From Nitrospira sp. (GTDB lineage: Bacteria > Nitrospirota > Nitrospiria > Nitrospirales > Nitrospiraceae), in the NCBI GenBank assembly GCA_024330925.1, contig JANDJK010000002.1, forward strand, positions 1 through 64,000: DNA of 64,000 bases. Direction: 5' to 3'. A program made the translations under genes and the position numbers. Shown here in pieces: positions 53,893 to 63,513 of the stretch; position 1 is the stretch's first letter, and each line of letters opens with the position of its first letter. A model generated the notes under the pieces. The model saw only the letters and a list, made by a program, of their open reading frames with translations, was not told the DNA's origin and searched no databases.

Positions 53893-55473
53893 CTATCCGT
53901 TAACCGACGAACCCTTCAGCCACTGTTTGACGATGACGGCCGTCGCGTCCGGGTTTTTTCTGGCCATTTCGATGATTTGTGCTCGATCGGGAAGTTCCAC
54001 GAGCTTGGATGGCTCCCCACTGGAAGAAGGCGGCAGGACCGGGGACGTCGTTGTGCCAACGGCTTTCTCCTTACTCCCCTCCCTCAACAAGCCAAGTAAT
54101 GGGCGAACCACAAACACGAGAATCAGGACAAAGAACAAGACACCAACACCGTAACGCAGGTAAGGTAGCCACCGCTGGAAAGAGCCATCGGCCTCATCGG
54201 CGGCGCCGGACGCCAACTCATCTGTTCTCAGATCAAATTGCACATTGGTCACCTGGACTTGGTCTCCCCGTTCTTCGGAGAAACCCATGGCTTTTTTGAC
54301 AATCTCCTCGATCCGCTTTAGCTCTTCCTCCGACCTCGGCACATATCGTTTCCCTACCGCTGGTTCAGTGCCCGCCGTTTCTCCCTCCGCCGCTTTCAGC
54401 GCTTCATAGGTACCGTCCACCAACACCGCCACCGACAACTGCTTGACGATGCCGACCGGTTCAACGATCTTGGAGACAACCCGGCTGATCTCATAATTGA
54501 TGGTTTCGTTCTTTGTCTGACTGCTGCTGGAGCTGGTTTCGACCGGTTCCCGCTCGACCTCTGGTGGAACATTCGACCGTACTCCCGGCACACCACCCAC
54601 GAGACCATTGGTACCGCTTGTTTTTTCCTGCCCTCGCTGTTCACTACGCACCACTTGACCATTTGGATCAAACCGTTCCTCCGTCGTTTCGATCTTGCGA
54701 AAATCGATGAGGCTTGATACTCGCACGACAGCCTTATTGTGCCCGACAATCCGCTCCAACATGGTTTGAATACGGGTCTCAATATCCTTTTCAACGGCAC
54801 GTTGATAGTCGAGCTGCGCGCTTGTTAATCCAATCGTGTCGTCCGCTGTTGAGCCAGATAGCAGATTCCCATGACCATCAACGACGGTCACATCTTTGGC
54901 CTGCAACCCTTCAACACTGCTGGAGACCAAATGTACGACCCCTTGCACCTGCGCCTTGCTCAAGGAGAAACCATTACGAAGAGAGAGCACAACAGAGGCA
55001 CGGGGCCGCTCCTGCTCATTGGCAAAAAGCCGCCTCTCAGGAATGGCAAGATGAACACGGGCTCGCTCCACTTCCGGCATTTGGGCGATAGTCCTGGCCA
55101 GTTCACCCTGCAAGGCCCGCCGGTAATTGAGTTTTTGGACGAATTCCGACATGCCGATCGATGTCCGATCAAAGATTTCAAACCCCACCCCTCCACCGTG
55201 GGGCAGTCCCTGCGCAGCCAGTTGCAGACGAAGCTCATGGACCTGCGTGCTGGGAACCAAGATGGTCGTCCCCCCGCCTGAAAGCTCGTAGGGCACCTTG
55301 CTTTCTTTGAGTTTGTCGATGATCGCTGCCGCGTCCTCACTCGTCAGGTTAGTGAACAACACCTGCATCTCTGGCTGTTGCGTCCAAAGCGCGACCGCCA
55401 CCAGCAGCGCCACGGACGCGGCAAGCGCAGCCAGCACGATCATGCGCTGATTGATCGAAAGCTTGGACAACAT
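53893..55473 (-). CDS. fliF: Flagellar MS-ring protein FliF
   Basis: FliF forms the MS-ring in the inner membrane. Membrane helices lie near the ends (VLAALAASVALLVAVALWTQ and YGVGVLFFVLILVFVVRPLL), with the ring-building motifs between (LQGELARTIAQMPEVERARV, RPRASVVLSLRNGFSLSKAQ). The C-terminal tail (ELPDRAQIIEMARKNPDATA, VIVKQWL) is the FliG-binding segment. The 526-residue length is normal. Confidence 0.97.
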   Translation of the reverse strand: MLSKLSINQRMIVLAALAASVALLVAVALWTQQPEMQVLFTNLTSEDAAAIIDKLKESKVPYELSGGGTTILVPSTQVHELRLQLAAQGLPHGGGVGFEIFDRTSIGMSEFVQKLNYRRALQGELARTIAQMPEVERARVHLAIPERRLFANEQERPRASVVLSLRNGFSLSKAQVQGVVHLVSSSVEGLQAKDVTVVDGHGNLLSGSTADDTIGLTSAQLDYQRAVEKDIETRIQTMLERIVGHNKAVVRVSSLIDFRKIETTEERFDPNGQVVRSEQRGQEKTSGTNGLVGGVPGVRSNVPPEVEREPVETSSSSSQTKNETINYEISRVVSKIVEPVGIVKQLSVAVLVDGTYEALKAAEGETAGTEPAVGKRYVPRSEEELKRIEEIVKKAMGFSEERGDQVQVTNVQFDLRTDELASGAADEADGSFQRWLPYLRYGVGVLFFVLILVFVVRPLLGLLREGSKEKAVGTTTSPVLPPSSSGEPSKLVELPDRAQIIEMARKNPDATAVIVKQWLKGSSVNG

Positions 55474-55505
55474 CCGTGCTGCTTATCCCCTCTACACCAG
55501 CCGAT

Positions 55506-55811
55506 TCACACCTGCATCCGTTGAATTTCCTCGTAGGCTGCAATCAGTTTGTTTCGAATCTGCATCATTAACTGAAACGAGATATCGGCCTGCTGCAGCG
55601 CGACCATAGCACGGTGAATGTCCTGCGACTCACCGGTCATGAGCGCATCGACAGCGCGGCCCGCTTGCAGTTGGGCGTCATTGACTTGTCCAATGGCCTG
55701 CTTCAATGACTCCATGAACCCCGCTGACTCTCCCCCTCCCTCTGCCGCCCCGATCCCCACTCCTCCAGACGGAGAACTCATGGGGTTGGCAATACCACCA
55801 ATTTCTTTCAT
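55506..55811 (-). CDS. fliE: Hook-basal body junction protein FliE
   Basis: FliE links the MS-ring and the rod. The C-terminal helices (QLQAGRAVDALMTGESQDIH, MVALQQADISFQLMMQIRNK) are characteristic. I start at the ATG at 55811, six bases after GGGAGG; the GTG one codon earlier overlaps the flgC stop. This gives 102 codons including the stop. It lies between flgC and fliF. Confidence 0.93.
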   Translation of the reverse strand: MKEIGGIANPMSSPSGGVGIGAAEGGGESAGFMESLKQAIGQVNDAQLQAGRAVDALMTGESQDIHRAMVALQQADISFQLMMQIRNKLIAAYEEIQRMQV

Positions 55812-55813
55812 CA

Positions 55814-56263
55814 CTACCTCCCAATCTCCAAAGCCTTATTCCACATGGCCCGCGTCGCGTTGATTGCCTGGACATTAGCCTCATAGGCCCGCGACGCTCC
55901 GATCATGTTGACCATTTCTTCGAGGACATTGACGTTAGGGAGACGGACAAATCCCTTTTCGTCAGCGTCCGGATGATGGGGATCGTATACTTGCTGGCCC
56001 GGTGTCCGGTCCTCCACAATGCGCGCGACCGTCACACCGTCCAGCGCATGGCGACCCGGTCCAGCGGCAATCCGACGAAACAACCGATTAAATGAATCAG
56101 TCATGGGTACAGACCGAAACACCACATCCCGCCGTTTGTACGGCCCTCCTGCCGGCGTATGGGTGGAATGGGCATTAGCTAGATTGCTTGCGATGATGTT
56201 GAGACGGCGCCGTTGGGCATCCATTCCGGATACCGAAACGGCCAAACTATCCATCAATTCCAT
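55814..56263 (-). CDS. flgC: Proximal rod protein FlgC
   Basis: A rod subunit of 149 residues with the N-terminal motif RRRLNIIASNLANAHSTHTP and C-terminal LEEMVNMIGASRAYEANVQA. The ATG at 56263 has AAGGGGG about 8 bases upstream; a TTG two codons earlier is less likely. It follows flgB after 92 bases. Confidence 0.95.
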   Translation of the reverse strand: MELMDSLAVSVSGMDAQRRRLNIIASNLANAHSTHTPAGGPYKRRDVVFRSVPMTDSFNRLFRRIAAGPGRHALDGVTVARIVEDRTPGQQVYDPHHPDADEKGFVRLPNVNVLEEMVNMIGASRAYEANVQAINATRAMWNKALEIGR

Positions 56264-56355
56264 CGACAATCCCCCTTTTTGACCCGCCCATGAAGAACAA
56301 TGATCGCACCATCAGGCTCAAGAGACCCGTTCCCTCTACTCCTTCACTCTCCTCT

Positions 56356-56766
56356 CTAGCGACCTTCTCGAATCGCAGTGAGCAACCCTTGAAATTTTCT
56401 GGCGAGGATGGTCGCCGCCGCGTTGTATTGCATGACGTTGTCGGACAGTTTGGCCATTTCAAGCTCTACATTGACCGAGTTACCATCCAACGGCAGGTCG
56501 CCAGCCGGCACCGGACTCAGCGTTCCACTCACCGCTTCGAAGCCTCTTGCATCCGTGCGGCCAAAATGACGCGTATGGGTTGCTGTCAATCCCACCGGGG
56601 GCCCACCTCGATACGCGGATCGCAGTTGCGCGAGAAAATTGAGCTCGGTGGCTCGGTAGCCAGGCGTCTCCTCGTTGGCCACATTGGAAGCGATCACCCG
56701 ATGCCGGGCACTACGAAGATCCAAAGTCCGTTCAAGCAATTGCATCGTCCGGTCAAAGATGGTCAT
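56356..56766 (-). CDS. flgB: Proximal rod protein FlgB
   Basis: A rod subunit of 136 residues with RHRVIASNVANEETPGYRAT near the N-terminus and VELEMAKLSDNVMQYNAAAT near the C-terminus. I chose the ATG at 56766, preceded by AGGGAGG, rather than the ATG seven codons upstream. It is the first gene behind the sigma-54 promoter at 56869-56885 and leads the basal body and ATPase operon. Confidence 0.95.
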   Translation of the reverse strand: MTIFDRTMQLLERTLDLRSARHRVIASNVANEETPGYRATELNFLAQLRSAYRGGPPVGLTATHTRHFGRTDARGFEAVSGTLSPVPAGDLPLDGNSVNVELEMAKLSDNVMQYNAAATILARKFQGLLTAIREGR

Positions 56767-56868
56767 CAGTCCCTCCCTGATCTTCATTCACCTTGCGCTC
56801 TATTCCCTGGCTCATGACGGGTGCACACTTGCCCGCTACTGCCGACAATCGTTAACCTTGCCAGTTAA

Positions 56869-56885
56869 TGCAACCTCGATGCCGT
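56869..56885 (-). promoter_or_regulatory. Sigma-54 promoter for the flgB operon
   Basis: On the minus strand ACGGCATCGAGGTTGCA has GG (56882-56883) and GC (56870-56871) 10 bases apart and the TTGCA element intact. Transcription would begin near 56,858, about 90 bases before the flgB ATG. Confidence 0.7.
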
Positions 56886-57025
56886 CTTCCTCGCCAGCCT
56901 TCGAGGTGTGACGGTCTCCTCACCCCACTGACCACTCACAGTTTCGATCGCTCTTTTCAAATCCCTCCTGTCTTCGATGCATATTGCACTGGCACATTGT
57001 TCCTCTCGGCAACTTTTGCCTCTGC

Positions 57026-58441
57026 CTATGAGGAAGGCAGTGGGGCGGACCAACCACGGTCTCGATACTCACGTAGCTTGTTCCGTAAGGTTCGAATGCT
57101 GATGCCAAGTTCCTTGGCAGCTTTGGTTCGGTTGTTGTTCGTTCGAGCCAGTGTTTTAAAGATCAATTCCCGCTCCATCTCCCACAGCGAGCCATTGATC
57201 GATGGCTGAAGCGGCTGATCTCGTCCTGTCAGCGGAGCCACAGTAGCCTGTACCTCAACCAAACAATGTTCGGGTAAAATTGGGCCCTCACCGGCTAGCA
57301 ACACGGCCCGTTCGATCACATTCTCCAATTCGCGCACGTTACCTCTCCACGGCAGACGCTGCAAATAGGCCACGGTGCTGTCATGAATCTGCGGCTGCGC
57401 CATTCCGTTTCTTGCCGCTGCCTTGGCTGCAAAATGTCGTGCCAACAACGGAATATCGCCAAGCCGCTCGCGGAGCGGTGGAATGGTGATGGGGAACACG
57501 TTCAGCCGGTAGTACAAATCTTCGCGAAACCGGTTCTGCTCAACTTCCCGATGAAGAGCCCGATTGGTCGTGGCAATGACGCGAATGTTGACCGGCACCG
57601 GCTCGCGTCCACCCACTCGATCAACCTCTCGCTCCTGCAGGACCCGCAGCAGTTTGGCCTGGAGCCCCAGTGTCATCTCACCAATTTCATCCAACAACAA
57701 CGTCCCGGTATGCGCCATTTCAAATTTGCCGATTTTTCGGATCACCGCGCCAGTAAAAGCACCCCGTTCATGGCCGAACAGTTCGCTCTCCAGCAATCCA
57801 TCGGGCAGTGCCGCACAATTCACAGCAATAAACGGTCGGTGGGCACGAGGGCTTCGACTATGGATGAACCGAGCGAGCAGCTCTTTGCCGGTTCCACTTT
57901 CACCGTTGATCAACACGGTGGCTTGGCTCGCGGCAATCGTCTCGACCGTGCTCAACAGTCGGATCATGCCGGGATCCTGCGTCAAGATCACTCGCTGATC
58001 TGACGTTCCGCGGGCTGCTATGGAATCGCTCTCCCGCCCCTCTTTGAGATTTGTAATCACGCGCGCCAGCAGCTCCATGGAAAACGGTTTCAGGAGGTAA
58101 TCATTCGCTCCTAACTTCATCGCCTCAACCGCGGTTTCCACACTGCCATAGGCTGTCATGAGAACGATCGAGACCTGCGGCGCACGCCGCTTGATCTCCC
58201 TCACCAGATCAAGCCCCGTCAGGCGAGGCATCTTGAGATCGGTCAGTACGAGCCAGGGACGGCATCGCCCTATTCGCTCCAGCGCATCGGCACCATCGAT
58301 CGCGCCGTGTGCTGCAAACCCCAGTCGCCGCACGGACTCTACTAACGCGGCACGCATAGAGGGATCGTCGTCTACCACCAAGATACCTTCGCTGTTTTGG
58401 ACGTTCTCCGTCCCTTCCTGATTCGTTTGGTAGTCAATCAT
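57026..58441 (-). CDS. flrC: NtrC-type sigma-54 activator, FlrC/FleR-like
   Basis: A 471-residue response regulator. Receiver domain (residues about 20-135) with phospho-acceptor D68 (LVLTDLKMP); AAA+ domain with Walker A GESGTGKE and the sigma-54 contact loop GAFTGA; C-terminal Fis-type helix-turn-helix (RTKAAKELGISIRTLRNKLR). It lies directly after the kinase gene and directly before flgB, whose promoter is of the sigma-54 type, so activation of flgB, fliL and flgF is a natural inference by analogy to FlrC/FleR. The symbol is by analogy. Confidence 0.88.
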   Translation of the reverse strand: MIDYQTNQEGTENVQNSEGILVVDDDPSMRAALVESVRRLGFAAHGAIDGADALERIGRCRPWLVLTDLKMPRLTGLDLVREIKRRAPQVSIVLMTAYGSVETAVEAMKLGANDYLLKPFSMELLARVITNLKEGRESDSIAARGTSDQRVILTQDPGMIRLLSTVETIAASQATVLINGESGTGKELLARFIHSRSPRAHRPFIAVNCAALPDGLLESELFGHERGAFTGAVIRKIGKFEMAHTGTLLLDEIGEMTLGLQAKLLRVLQEREVDRVGGREPVPVNIRVIATTNRALHREVEQNRFREDLYYRLNVFPITIPPLRERLGDIPLLARHFAAKAAARNGMAQPQIHDSTVAYLQRLPWRGNVRELENVIERAVLLAGEGPILPEHCLVEVQATVAPLTGRDQPLQPSINGSLWEMERELIFKTLARTNNNRTKAAKELGISIRTLRNKLREYRDRGWSAPLPSS

Positions 58442-58463
58442 GAACGATGTCCTCCATCAGCCG

Positions 58464-59747
58464 TCACCTTCCAGTGTCCGATCCGACCAGGCTCGCTTGC
58501 GTGGGGTGGTTTTCTCCGCCGCCATCATCGCACACACGGTCGTCCCCCCGAGACCAAGCAGCCGACGGATGGGGCAACACAACGGCAAACGTGGCGCCCT
58601 CCCCCACGAAGCTTTCCACTTCCACTCGTCCCTCATGAGCTTCCACAATGGAATGAACAATCGCCAAGCCAAGCCCTGTTCCTTCGGCTCTCGTCGTAAA
58701 GAAGGGATCAAACAGACGGGAACGGATGGCAGGATCGATCCCCACTCCCGAATCGCTGATGGTCAAGCGCACTGCCGGCCTCCCGAGGCTTTTCGCTTCA
58801 TCATTCGTGAGGCTGATCGTCAAGGTTCCCCCCTGCGGCATAGCCTGAACCGCATTAACAATGAGATTGAGCAGTACCTGCTTCATTCGTTCGCTGTGAC
58901 ACCAGATTACAGGAATGGACGGATCCAATTTGAGCCGCACCTCCACTGGAGCTTGGCTCAACACATGCGCCGCCAAGTTCAGTGCGTCGAGGATCAAGGG
59001 CTCCACAGAATGCCAGGCACACAGGGGACGCCCCGGCTTCATATACGCCAACAGATTGGCTAGCAGGCGGTCCATCGCCTGGACCGCCTGGGAGATCTGC
59101 TCCGCATATCGGCAAGCCACAGGCTGATCGTTCAGATCGTGGCGCAACAGGGACGCAAAGAGCTCGACACTACCCAAGGGGTTTCTGATCTCATGCGCGA
59201 TTCGCCCGATCATTTCTCCCATCGCCATCAACCGATCCTTGCGTTGCACCTGTTCTTCGAGCTGATAGAGGCGGGTGATGTCTTGCAGGAGAATCAGACG
59301 GCCCGACTCGCCAAGTTCCGTTCTCAGCGAAGTCTCAGTGACCGCTACCATCGCCTGTCCGATCCGCTGGGGACGGTCGCACAGCCCAAGGCCCGCCTGT
59401 GCTAAGACGACCGTCGCCTGCTGCCCCAGCAATCGTTGCTGTTCCATGCCCAGCAAACGCGCAGCCATGCGGTTGCTTCGGGTAATCAGCCCCTGCTCAT
59501 TGATGACGAGTACTCCTGTGGACAGGGATTCCAAAATGCCGTCGAGATGGGCTCGCATGGTTTCATTCTCACGAAGTTGCTGGCGGAGGGCTTCGTTGCT
59601 GCGAGCCAGCTCAAGATCCATCTGCTCAACGCGAGCAGCAAGTGCCTCGTATGACCGCTGCAGAGTTCGCGCGGCCTGGTTGAAACTCTCGAATGCGGTT
59701 TCCAGACAGTCTCGCTTTTCAGAGTGGCGATCAATAGCAACCATCAT
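58464..59747 (-). CDS. flrB: Soluble PAS sensor histidine kinase, FlrB/FleS-like
   Basis: A 427-residue cytoplasmic kinase without membrane segments. Order: coiled coil (1-65), PAS domain (about 65-165, LDGILESLSTGVLVINEQGL), HisKA with phospho-acceptor H185 (GRIAHEIRNPLGS), and HATPase with the N box (QVLLNLIVNAVQAMP), SDSGVGI and TGLGLAIVHSI. This is the layout of FlrB/FleS, which senses flagellar assembly state rather than an outside signal. It lies between the TPR gene and the flrC-like regulator. Candidate targets are that regulator and possibly the FliH receiver domain. Confidence 0.88.
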   Translation of the reverse strand: MMVAIDRHSEKRDCLETAFESFNQAARTLQRSYEALAARVEQMDLELARSNEALRQQLRENETMRAHLDGILESLSTGVLVINEQGLITRSNRMAARLLGMEQQRLLGQQATVVLAQAGLGLCDRPQRIGQAMVAVTETSLRTELGESGRLILLQDITRLYQLEEQVQRKDRLMAMGEMIGRIAHEIRNPLGSVELFASLLRHDLNDQPVACRYAEQISQAVQAMDRLLANLLAYMKPGRPLCAWHSVEPLILDALNLAAHVLSQAPVEVRLKLDPSIPVIWCHSERMKQVLLNLIVNAVQAMPQGGTLTISLTNDEAKSLGRPAVRLTISDSGVGIDPAIRSRLFDPFFTTRAEGTGLGLAIVHSIVEAHEGRVEVESFVGEGATFAVVLPHPSAAWSRGDDRVCDDGGGENHPTQASLVGSDTGR

Positions 59748-61936
59748 CAGGAATCCTCCTTTGCCATCTGCAGGCGGCGCGCAGTGCGCACCGTGTTTTT
59801 GAGCGAATCGACAAACCGGTTGACGAGTGGATCGTCCGTCTCGCCCACCTCCGCTAATGCCACGGTCGCACGATCATAGTGCTTCAATGCATTCCAGTGC
59901 AGAGCAGTCCGCAGATGAATCCACTCTCGCTGGCGATGATCGGGCTGACGATCGAGCGCCGCTTGATAGGCAGCAATGGCTTGTTCGTGGCGATTCAAAC
60001 GGGAGAGGGTTTCCGCAAACGCGATGAATAGATCCGTCGAGGGCTGACCCTGCTTAATGGCTATTTCATAAACCTTCGCTGATTCATCTAACCGGTTCAG
60101 CTCTCCCAACACCTCGGCCAATTGACGAAGCATGTAAGAACGATCTTCTTCCTGTCCCTGAGGATGGTGCTGAAGCCACTGGCGACAGAGGCGCATGGCT
60201 CCCTCGAGATCACCTTGTCGCCTCATGGCTGTCACTAAAAGATGCAGCACTTCTGACTCATAGCGACCAGCTTGAAATTGGAATCGGTACCGCTCTAAGA
60301 CTTTCCTGGCAGCCTGAGGATCCTCTTGGTCAAGATAACTTTTGCCGAGACCGACCAGCGCTAACTCGAGAAGATGGAGGTCCTGTGCTTTTGTCAGTTG
60401 TTGATACAGTCGACCAGCTTCTGTGGCAAAGCCAAGCCGACGGTGCGCCTCGGCAATCCTCAGTACGAGCATCGGTGAAGATAGGAATGATTCGGCTCCC
60501 CCACCATAGCGGTGAAACAGACTGATCGCGAGAAAATCGTTTTGACCATTGATCGCCCCCTCAAGCCAGGGGGCCAATAACGCTGACAGTCGTTCTCCCG
60601 CACGCCTGGCCCAGGGACTGCCTGTTGAGCCAGCCCGCTGGGCGGCTTCTTTATAGTGGAACAGGGCACGAGGCCCATCGTTCGACTTCTCGTAATAGCT
60701 GCCTAAATGGACTAATGCCTCTACACCAACGGCATTGTTAGCGTCACGGGCAGCGATCTCCCGGAGCATGGCGACATAGGTTTCTTCGTTGATCTCGAGA
60801 AGTGAGTCGTCGTGCGTCATGGCCGCGACAGCCAGTTTCCATCGATCGTTGTCCACCTGATCTTTCTGTTCCAGATACAATGACGCAAGTCTCATGGCCG
60901 CGGCCGTGCCGTACGGACTGGCAGGATAAAGAGAAGGCACCGCCGCATAGAAAAAGGCTGCTTGCAGGGGATGAGCATCGCCCGACAGACTGTCCGCGAC
61001 ATACAACAGCGCCACCGGTGCGAATTCATGGCGTGGATATAGGTTGTACAAGAGCAACAAGAGTTCACGCGCCGCCCGATGACGATGACCCATGGCGTGG
61101 ATCACTGCGTCTCGCTGAATCGCTAGGGGGTCGCGCCGGAAAAATGTGGGCCAGCGGCGATATCCGAGCTCATAGAGCACCTGAGCCTCAGTGAGTCGTT
61201 GTTGCCGAAACAAAGCATGCGCCAACCCGATTGCAGCATGGGGAGCCAACAGCTCGTGTGTCATCCCCTTCCGCAGAGCGGAGAATGCATGTTCGGCATC
61301 ACTCCACTTACGCATGGCCATGAACGTGTAGGCCAACCCCAACAAGGCCCGATCACCGTCAAAGGAATCACGGCCCTGCGCTATCGCCTGTTCGTAATAG
61401 AACTGCGCTTCTTGCAACCAGCCCTGTTCACGATACAGATCTCCAAGGCGCCAAGCGGCCCGCTTTGCATAGGACGTGGCTGAATAATCGCGAAGCAGTC
61501 GCTTGTATAGTTGGATAGCCTCGGTGCGGTCTCCGCCCACGTCATGCTCGCGAAGCAATGATTCCGCTGCAAAGGCCAGCGCAGCCGGCGCGAGGGGACT
61601 CTCCGGGTAATCAACAACAATCTTTTCAAAGAACCGCTTCGCCTCTAACCACAATCCTTTGTGGTACGCCAGCCGACCTTCTTGCCACGCTAAGTCCACG
61701 ATGCCATGAACGTGTTGGTCTTCGTTCACCTGAGGACCTTCATCCGGTAATGGCGGCGCCGGTGGCTCTCCCGAATCAGACATTGATACAGCCTTGAGAA
61801 ACTGGACCGACTGATCCAGATGAGCGAGCAACACCGGATGCGCGGCGGTTGAAGCGGCAGGGGTTGCCACCACGTACAGGACAATTAGAACGGACAGGGC
61901 CTCTCGGCAGACAGACAACACCATGTTCATAAACAT
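59747..61936 (-). CDS. Exported TPR protein in the flagellar regulatory operon
   Basis: A protein of about 729 residues with an N-terminal signal or anchor (ALSVLIVLYVVATPAAS) and tetratricopeptide-like repeats from about residue 80 to the end (for example DLAWQEGRLAYHKGLWLEAK, KLLRDYSATSYAKRAAWRLG, HEQAIAAYQAALDRQPDHRQ). TPR proteins are protein-binding scaffolds; the partner is unknown. It is immediately followed by the kinase gene (adjacent base), so it is part of the same operon and could pass an envelope signal to that kinase. The first ATG lies upstream of the predicted start of the sigma-54 transcript, so ATG 61930 or 61924 may be the true start. Confidence 0.75.
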   Translation of the reverse strand: MFMNMVLSVCREALSVLIVLYVVATPAASTAAHPVLLAHLDQSVQFLKAVSMSDSGEPPAPPLPDEGPQVNEDQHVHGIVDLAWQEGRLAYHKGLWLEAKRFFEKIVVDYPESPLAPAALAFAAESLLREHDVGGDRTEAIQLYKRLLRDYSATSYAKRAAWRLGDLYREQGWLQEAQFYYEQAIAQGRDSFDGDRALLGLAYTFMAMRKWSDAEHAFSALRKGMTHELLAPHAAIGLAHALFRQQRLTEAQVLYELGYRRWPTFFRRDPLAIQRDAVIHAMGHRHRAARELLLLLYNLYPRHEFAPVALLYVADSLSGDAHPLQAAFFYAAVPSLYPASPYGTAAAMRLASLYLEQKDQVDNDRWKLAVAAMTHDDSLLEINEETYVAMLREIAARDANNAVGVEALVHLGSYYEKSNDGPRALFHYKEAAQRAGSTGSPWARRAGERLSALLAPWLEGAINGQNDFLAISLFHRYGGGAESFLSSPMLVLRIAEAHRRLGFATEAGRLYQQLTKAQDLHLLELALVGLGKSYLDQEDPQAARKVLERYRFQFQAGRYESEVLHLLVTAMRRQGDLEGAMRLCRQWLQHHPQGQEEDRSYMLRQLAEVLGELNRLDESAKVYEIAIKQGQPSTDLFIAFAETLSRLNRHEQAIAAYQAALDRQPDHRQREWIHLRTALHWNALKHYDRATVALAEVGETDDPLVNRFVDSLKNTVRTARRLQMAKEDS

Positions 61937-61941
61937 GGATC

Positions 61942-61958
61942 AGCAAGGACCATGCCCT
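61942..61958 (-). promoter_or_regulatory. Sigma-54 promoter for the TPR-kinase-regulator operon
   Basis: On the minus strand AGGGCATGGTCCTTGCT has GG (61955-61956) and GC (61943-61944) 10 bases apart. The RNA would start near 61,932, only a few bases from the first possible ATG codons, implying a leaderless or very short-leader message or a later start. Confidence 0.6.
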
Positions 61959-62067
61959 TTAGAAGGTATTGAGAGAACGCAATGGATGGAGCGGGAACGG
62001 GATATCCCCTGTCAGAATGGTCAACAATGACTATCAATCACTGTCAAGTGATTGACAGTTGGAATCA

Positions 62068-63480
62068 TCACATCGGAAGGCTTTGCTGCATATGTTCGCG
62101 AGGGTCGACACCTTTTCGTTTCAGTTTCTCAACAAGCGTGGTGCGATTGACTTGAAGGAGCTGGGCAGCCTTGGTGGTCACACCATTAGCCTTACGAAGC
62201 GCCTCGATGATGAGCTGATATTCGTATTGCTCCACTTCGCGCATGAGATTGATGCCATCCTCACCAAAGCGAACCAGTTGCTCTCTTGGATCAAGAGCGG
62301 CTGGTTTGCAGGAAATTTTGTCTGGCAGATCTGAGACCGACAACTCCCCTTCTTTTTTTAAGACGACCATCCGTTCGACGAGATTTTCCAATTCGCGGAT
62401 ATTGCCTGGCCAATCATATTGCATCAACAAGCGCACCGCTTCATGAGAAATGCCGGTCACTCGTGTACGTTTGGTTTGATTGAATCGCGCCAGGAAATGA
62501 TCGATCAACAGCGGAATATCGCTTTTGCGCTCTCGAAGCGGAGGAATCACGATGGGAATCACGTTGAGCCGATAAAACAGATCGCGGCGAAACCGCTTTT
62601 CCTCAATTAACGCTTCCAAATTCTGATTGGTCGCAGCGATGATGCGCACATCTACTTGAATCGTTCGATTGCCCCCCACGCGCTCGAATGCCCGTTCCTG
62701 CAGAACACGCAGCAGCTTCACCTGCAGGGGCAAACTCATCTCCCCGATTTCGTCAAGAAAAATGGTGCCACCGTGAGCCATCTCGAAACGACCCATTCTG
62801 GAGTGGGTGGCACCTGTAAACGCGCCTTTCTCATGCCCGAACAGTTCCGATTCCAGCAAATTTTCTGGAATGGCCCCGCAATTGACCGATACCAAGGGAC
62901 GGTCCCGGCGGTAACTATTAAAATGGAGCATACGGGCGACCAACTCTTTGCCGGTCCCGCTTTCTCCCTGGATCATCACCGTGCTGTCGCTATCGGCGAC
63001 CTTGCGTACAAATTCCAGTACCTGTTTGATTGGCTCGCTTAGCCCAACCAACTGTTCCAGGCGATATTGTTCCTGAACAGCTTTGCGCAGGAGATGATTC
63101 TCCTGCCGCAGTTGATAGACCTCGATTGCCTTCCGAACAACGATTGTGACCGTCTCGGGATCAAACGGCTTGGTCAAAAAATCAAATGCACCGGACTTCA
63201 TCGCACGGACGGCGCGCTCGATGGTGCCAAAGCCGGTAACCACAATAGGAATGATCTTTGCGTCCATCCTGATCAATCGATCAAGCAGGCTGATGCCATC
63301 AATGTCCGGAAGCTGCAAATCAGTGACCAAAATCTGAATGGGCATAGTCTTGGCCACCTCTAACCCTTCCTTGCCATTGGACGTTGCAGTAACGGTGTAT
63401 CCCTCCTCAACCAAGGTCTCGTGCAGGAGATCGCGCACCGTTGGATCATCCTCCACAACTAAAATATGTGTCTGACTCAT
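62068..63480 (-). CDS. NtrC-type sigma-54 activator, candidate flagellar master regulator
   Basis: A 470-residue response regulator: receiver with D11-D12 and phospho-acceptor D54 (ILVTDLQLP), AAA+ domain with GESGTGKE and GAFTGA, and a Fis-type HTH (TTKAAQLLQVNRTTLVEKLK). It differs from FlrA/FleQ in having an intact receiver, so it is not simply their equivalent. It lies upstream of the TPR-kinase operon, which has a sigma-54 promoter, and is itself preceded by a sigma-70-type promoter. This makes it a good candidate for the top of the cascade. The start at 63480 has TAGGAGCG upstream; no cognate kinase is adjacent. Confidence 0.88.
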   Translation of the reverse strand: MSQTHILVVEDDPTVRDLLHETLVEEGYTVTATSNGKEGLEVAKTMPIQILVTDLQLPDIDGISLLDRLIRMDAKIIPIVVTGFGTIERAVRAMKSGAFDFLTKPFDPETVTIVVRKAIEVYQLRQENHLLRKAVQEQYRLEQLVGLSEPIKQVLEFVRKVADSDSTVMIQGESGTGKELVARMLHFNSYRRDRPLVSVNCGAIPENLLESELFGHEKGAFTGATHSRMGRFEMAHGGTIFLDEIGEMSLPLQVKLLRVLQERAFERVGGNRTIQVDVRIIAATNQNLEALIEEKRFRRDLFYRLNVIPIVIPPLRERKSDIPLLIDHFLARFNQTKRTRVTGISHEAVRLLMQYDWPGNIRELENLVERMVVLKKEGELSVSDLPDKISCKPAALDPREQLVRFGEDGINLMREVEQYEYQLIIEALRKANGVTTKAAQLLQVNRTTLVEKLKRKGVDPREHMQQSLPM

Positions 63481-63513
63481 CGCTCCTACCCTCAGCCTAA
63501 AACCCCTCAAGCT

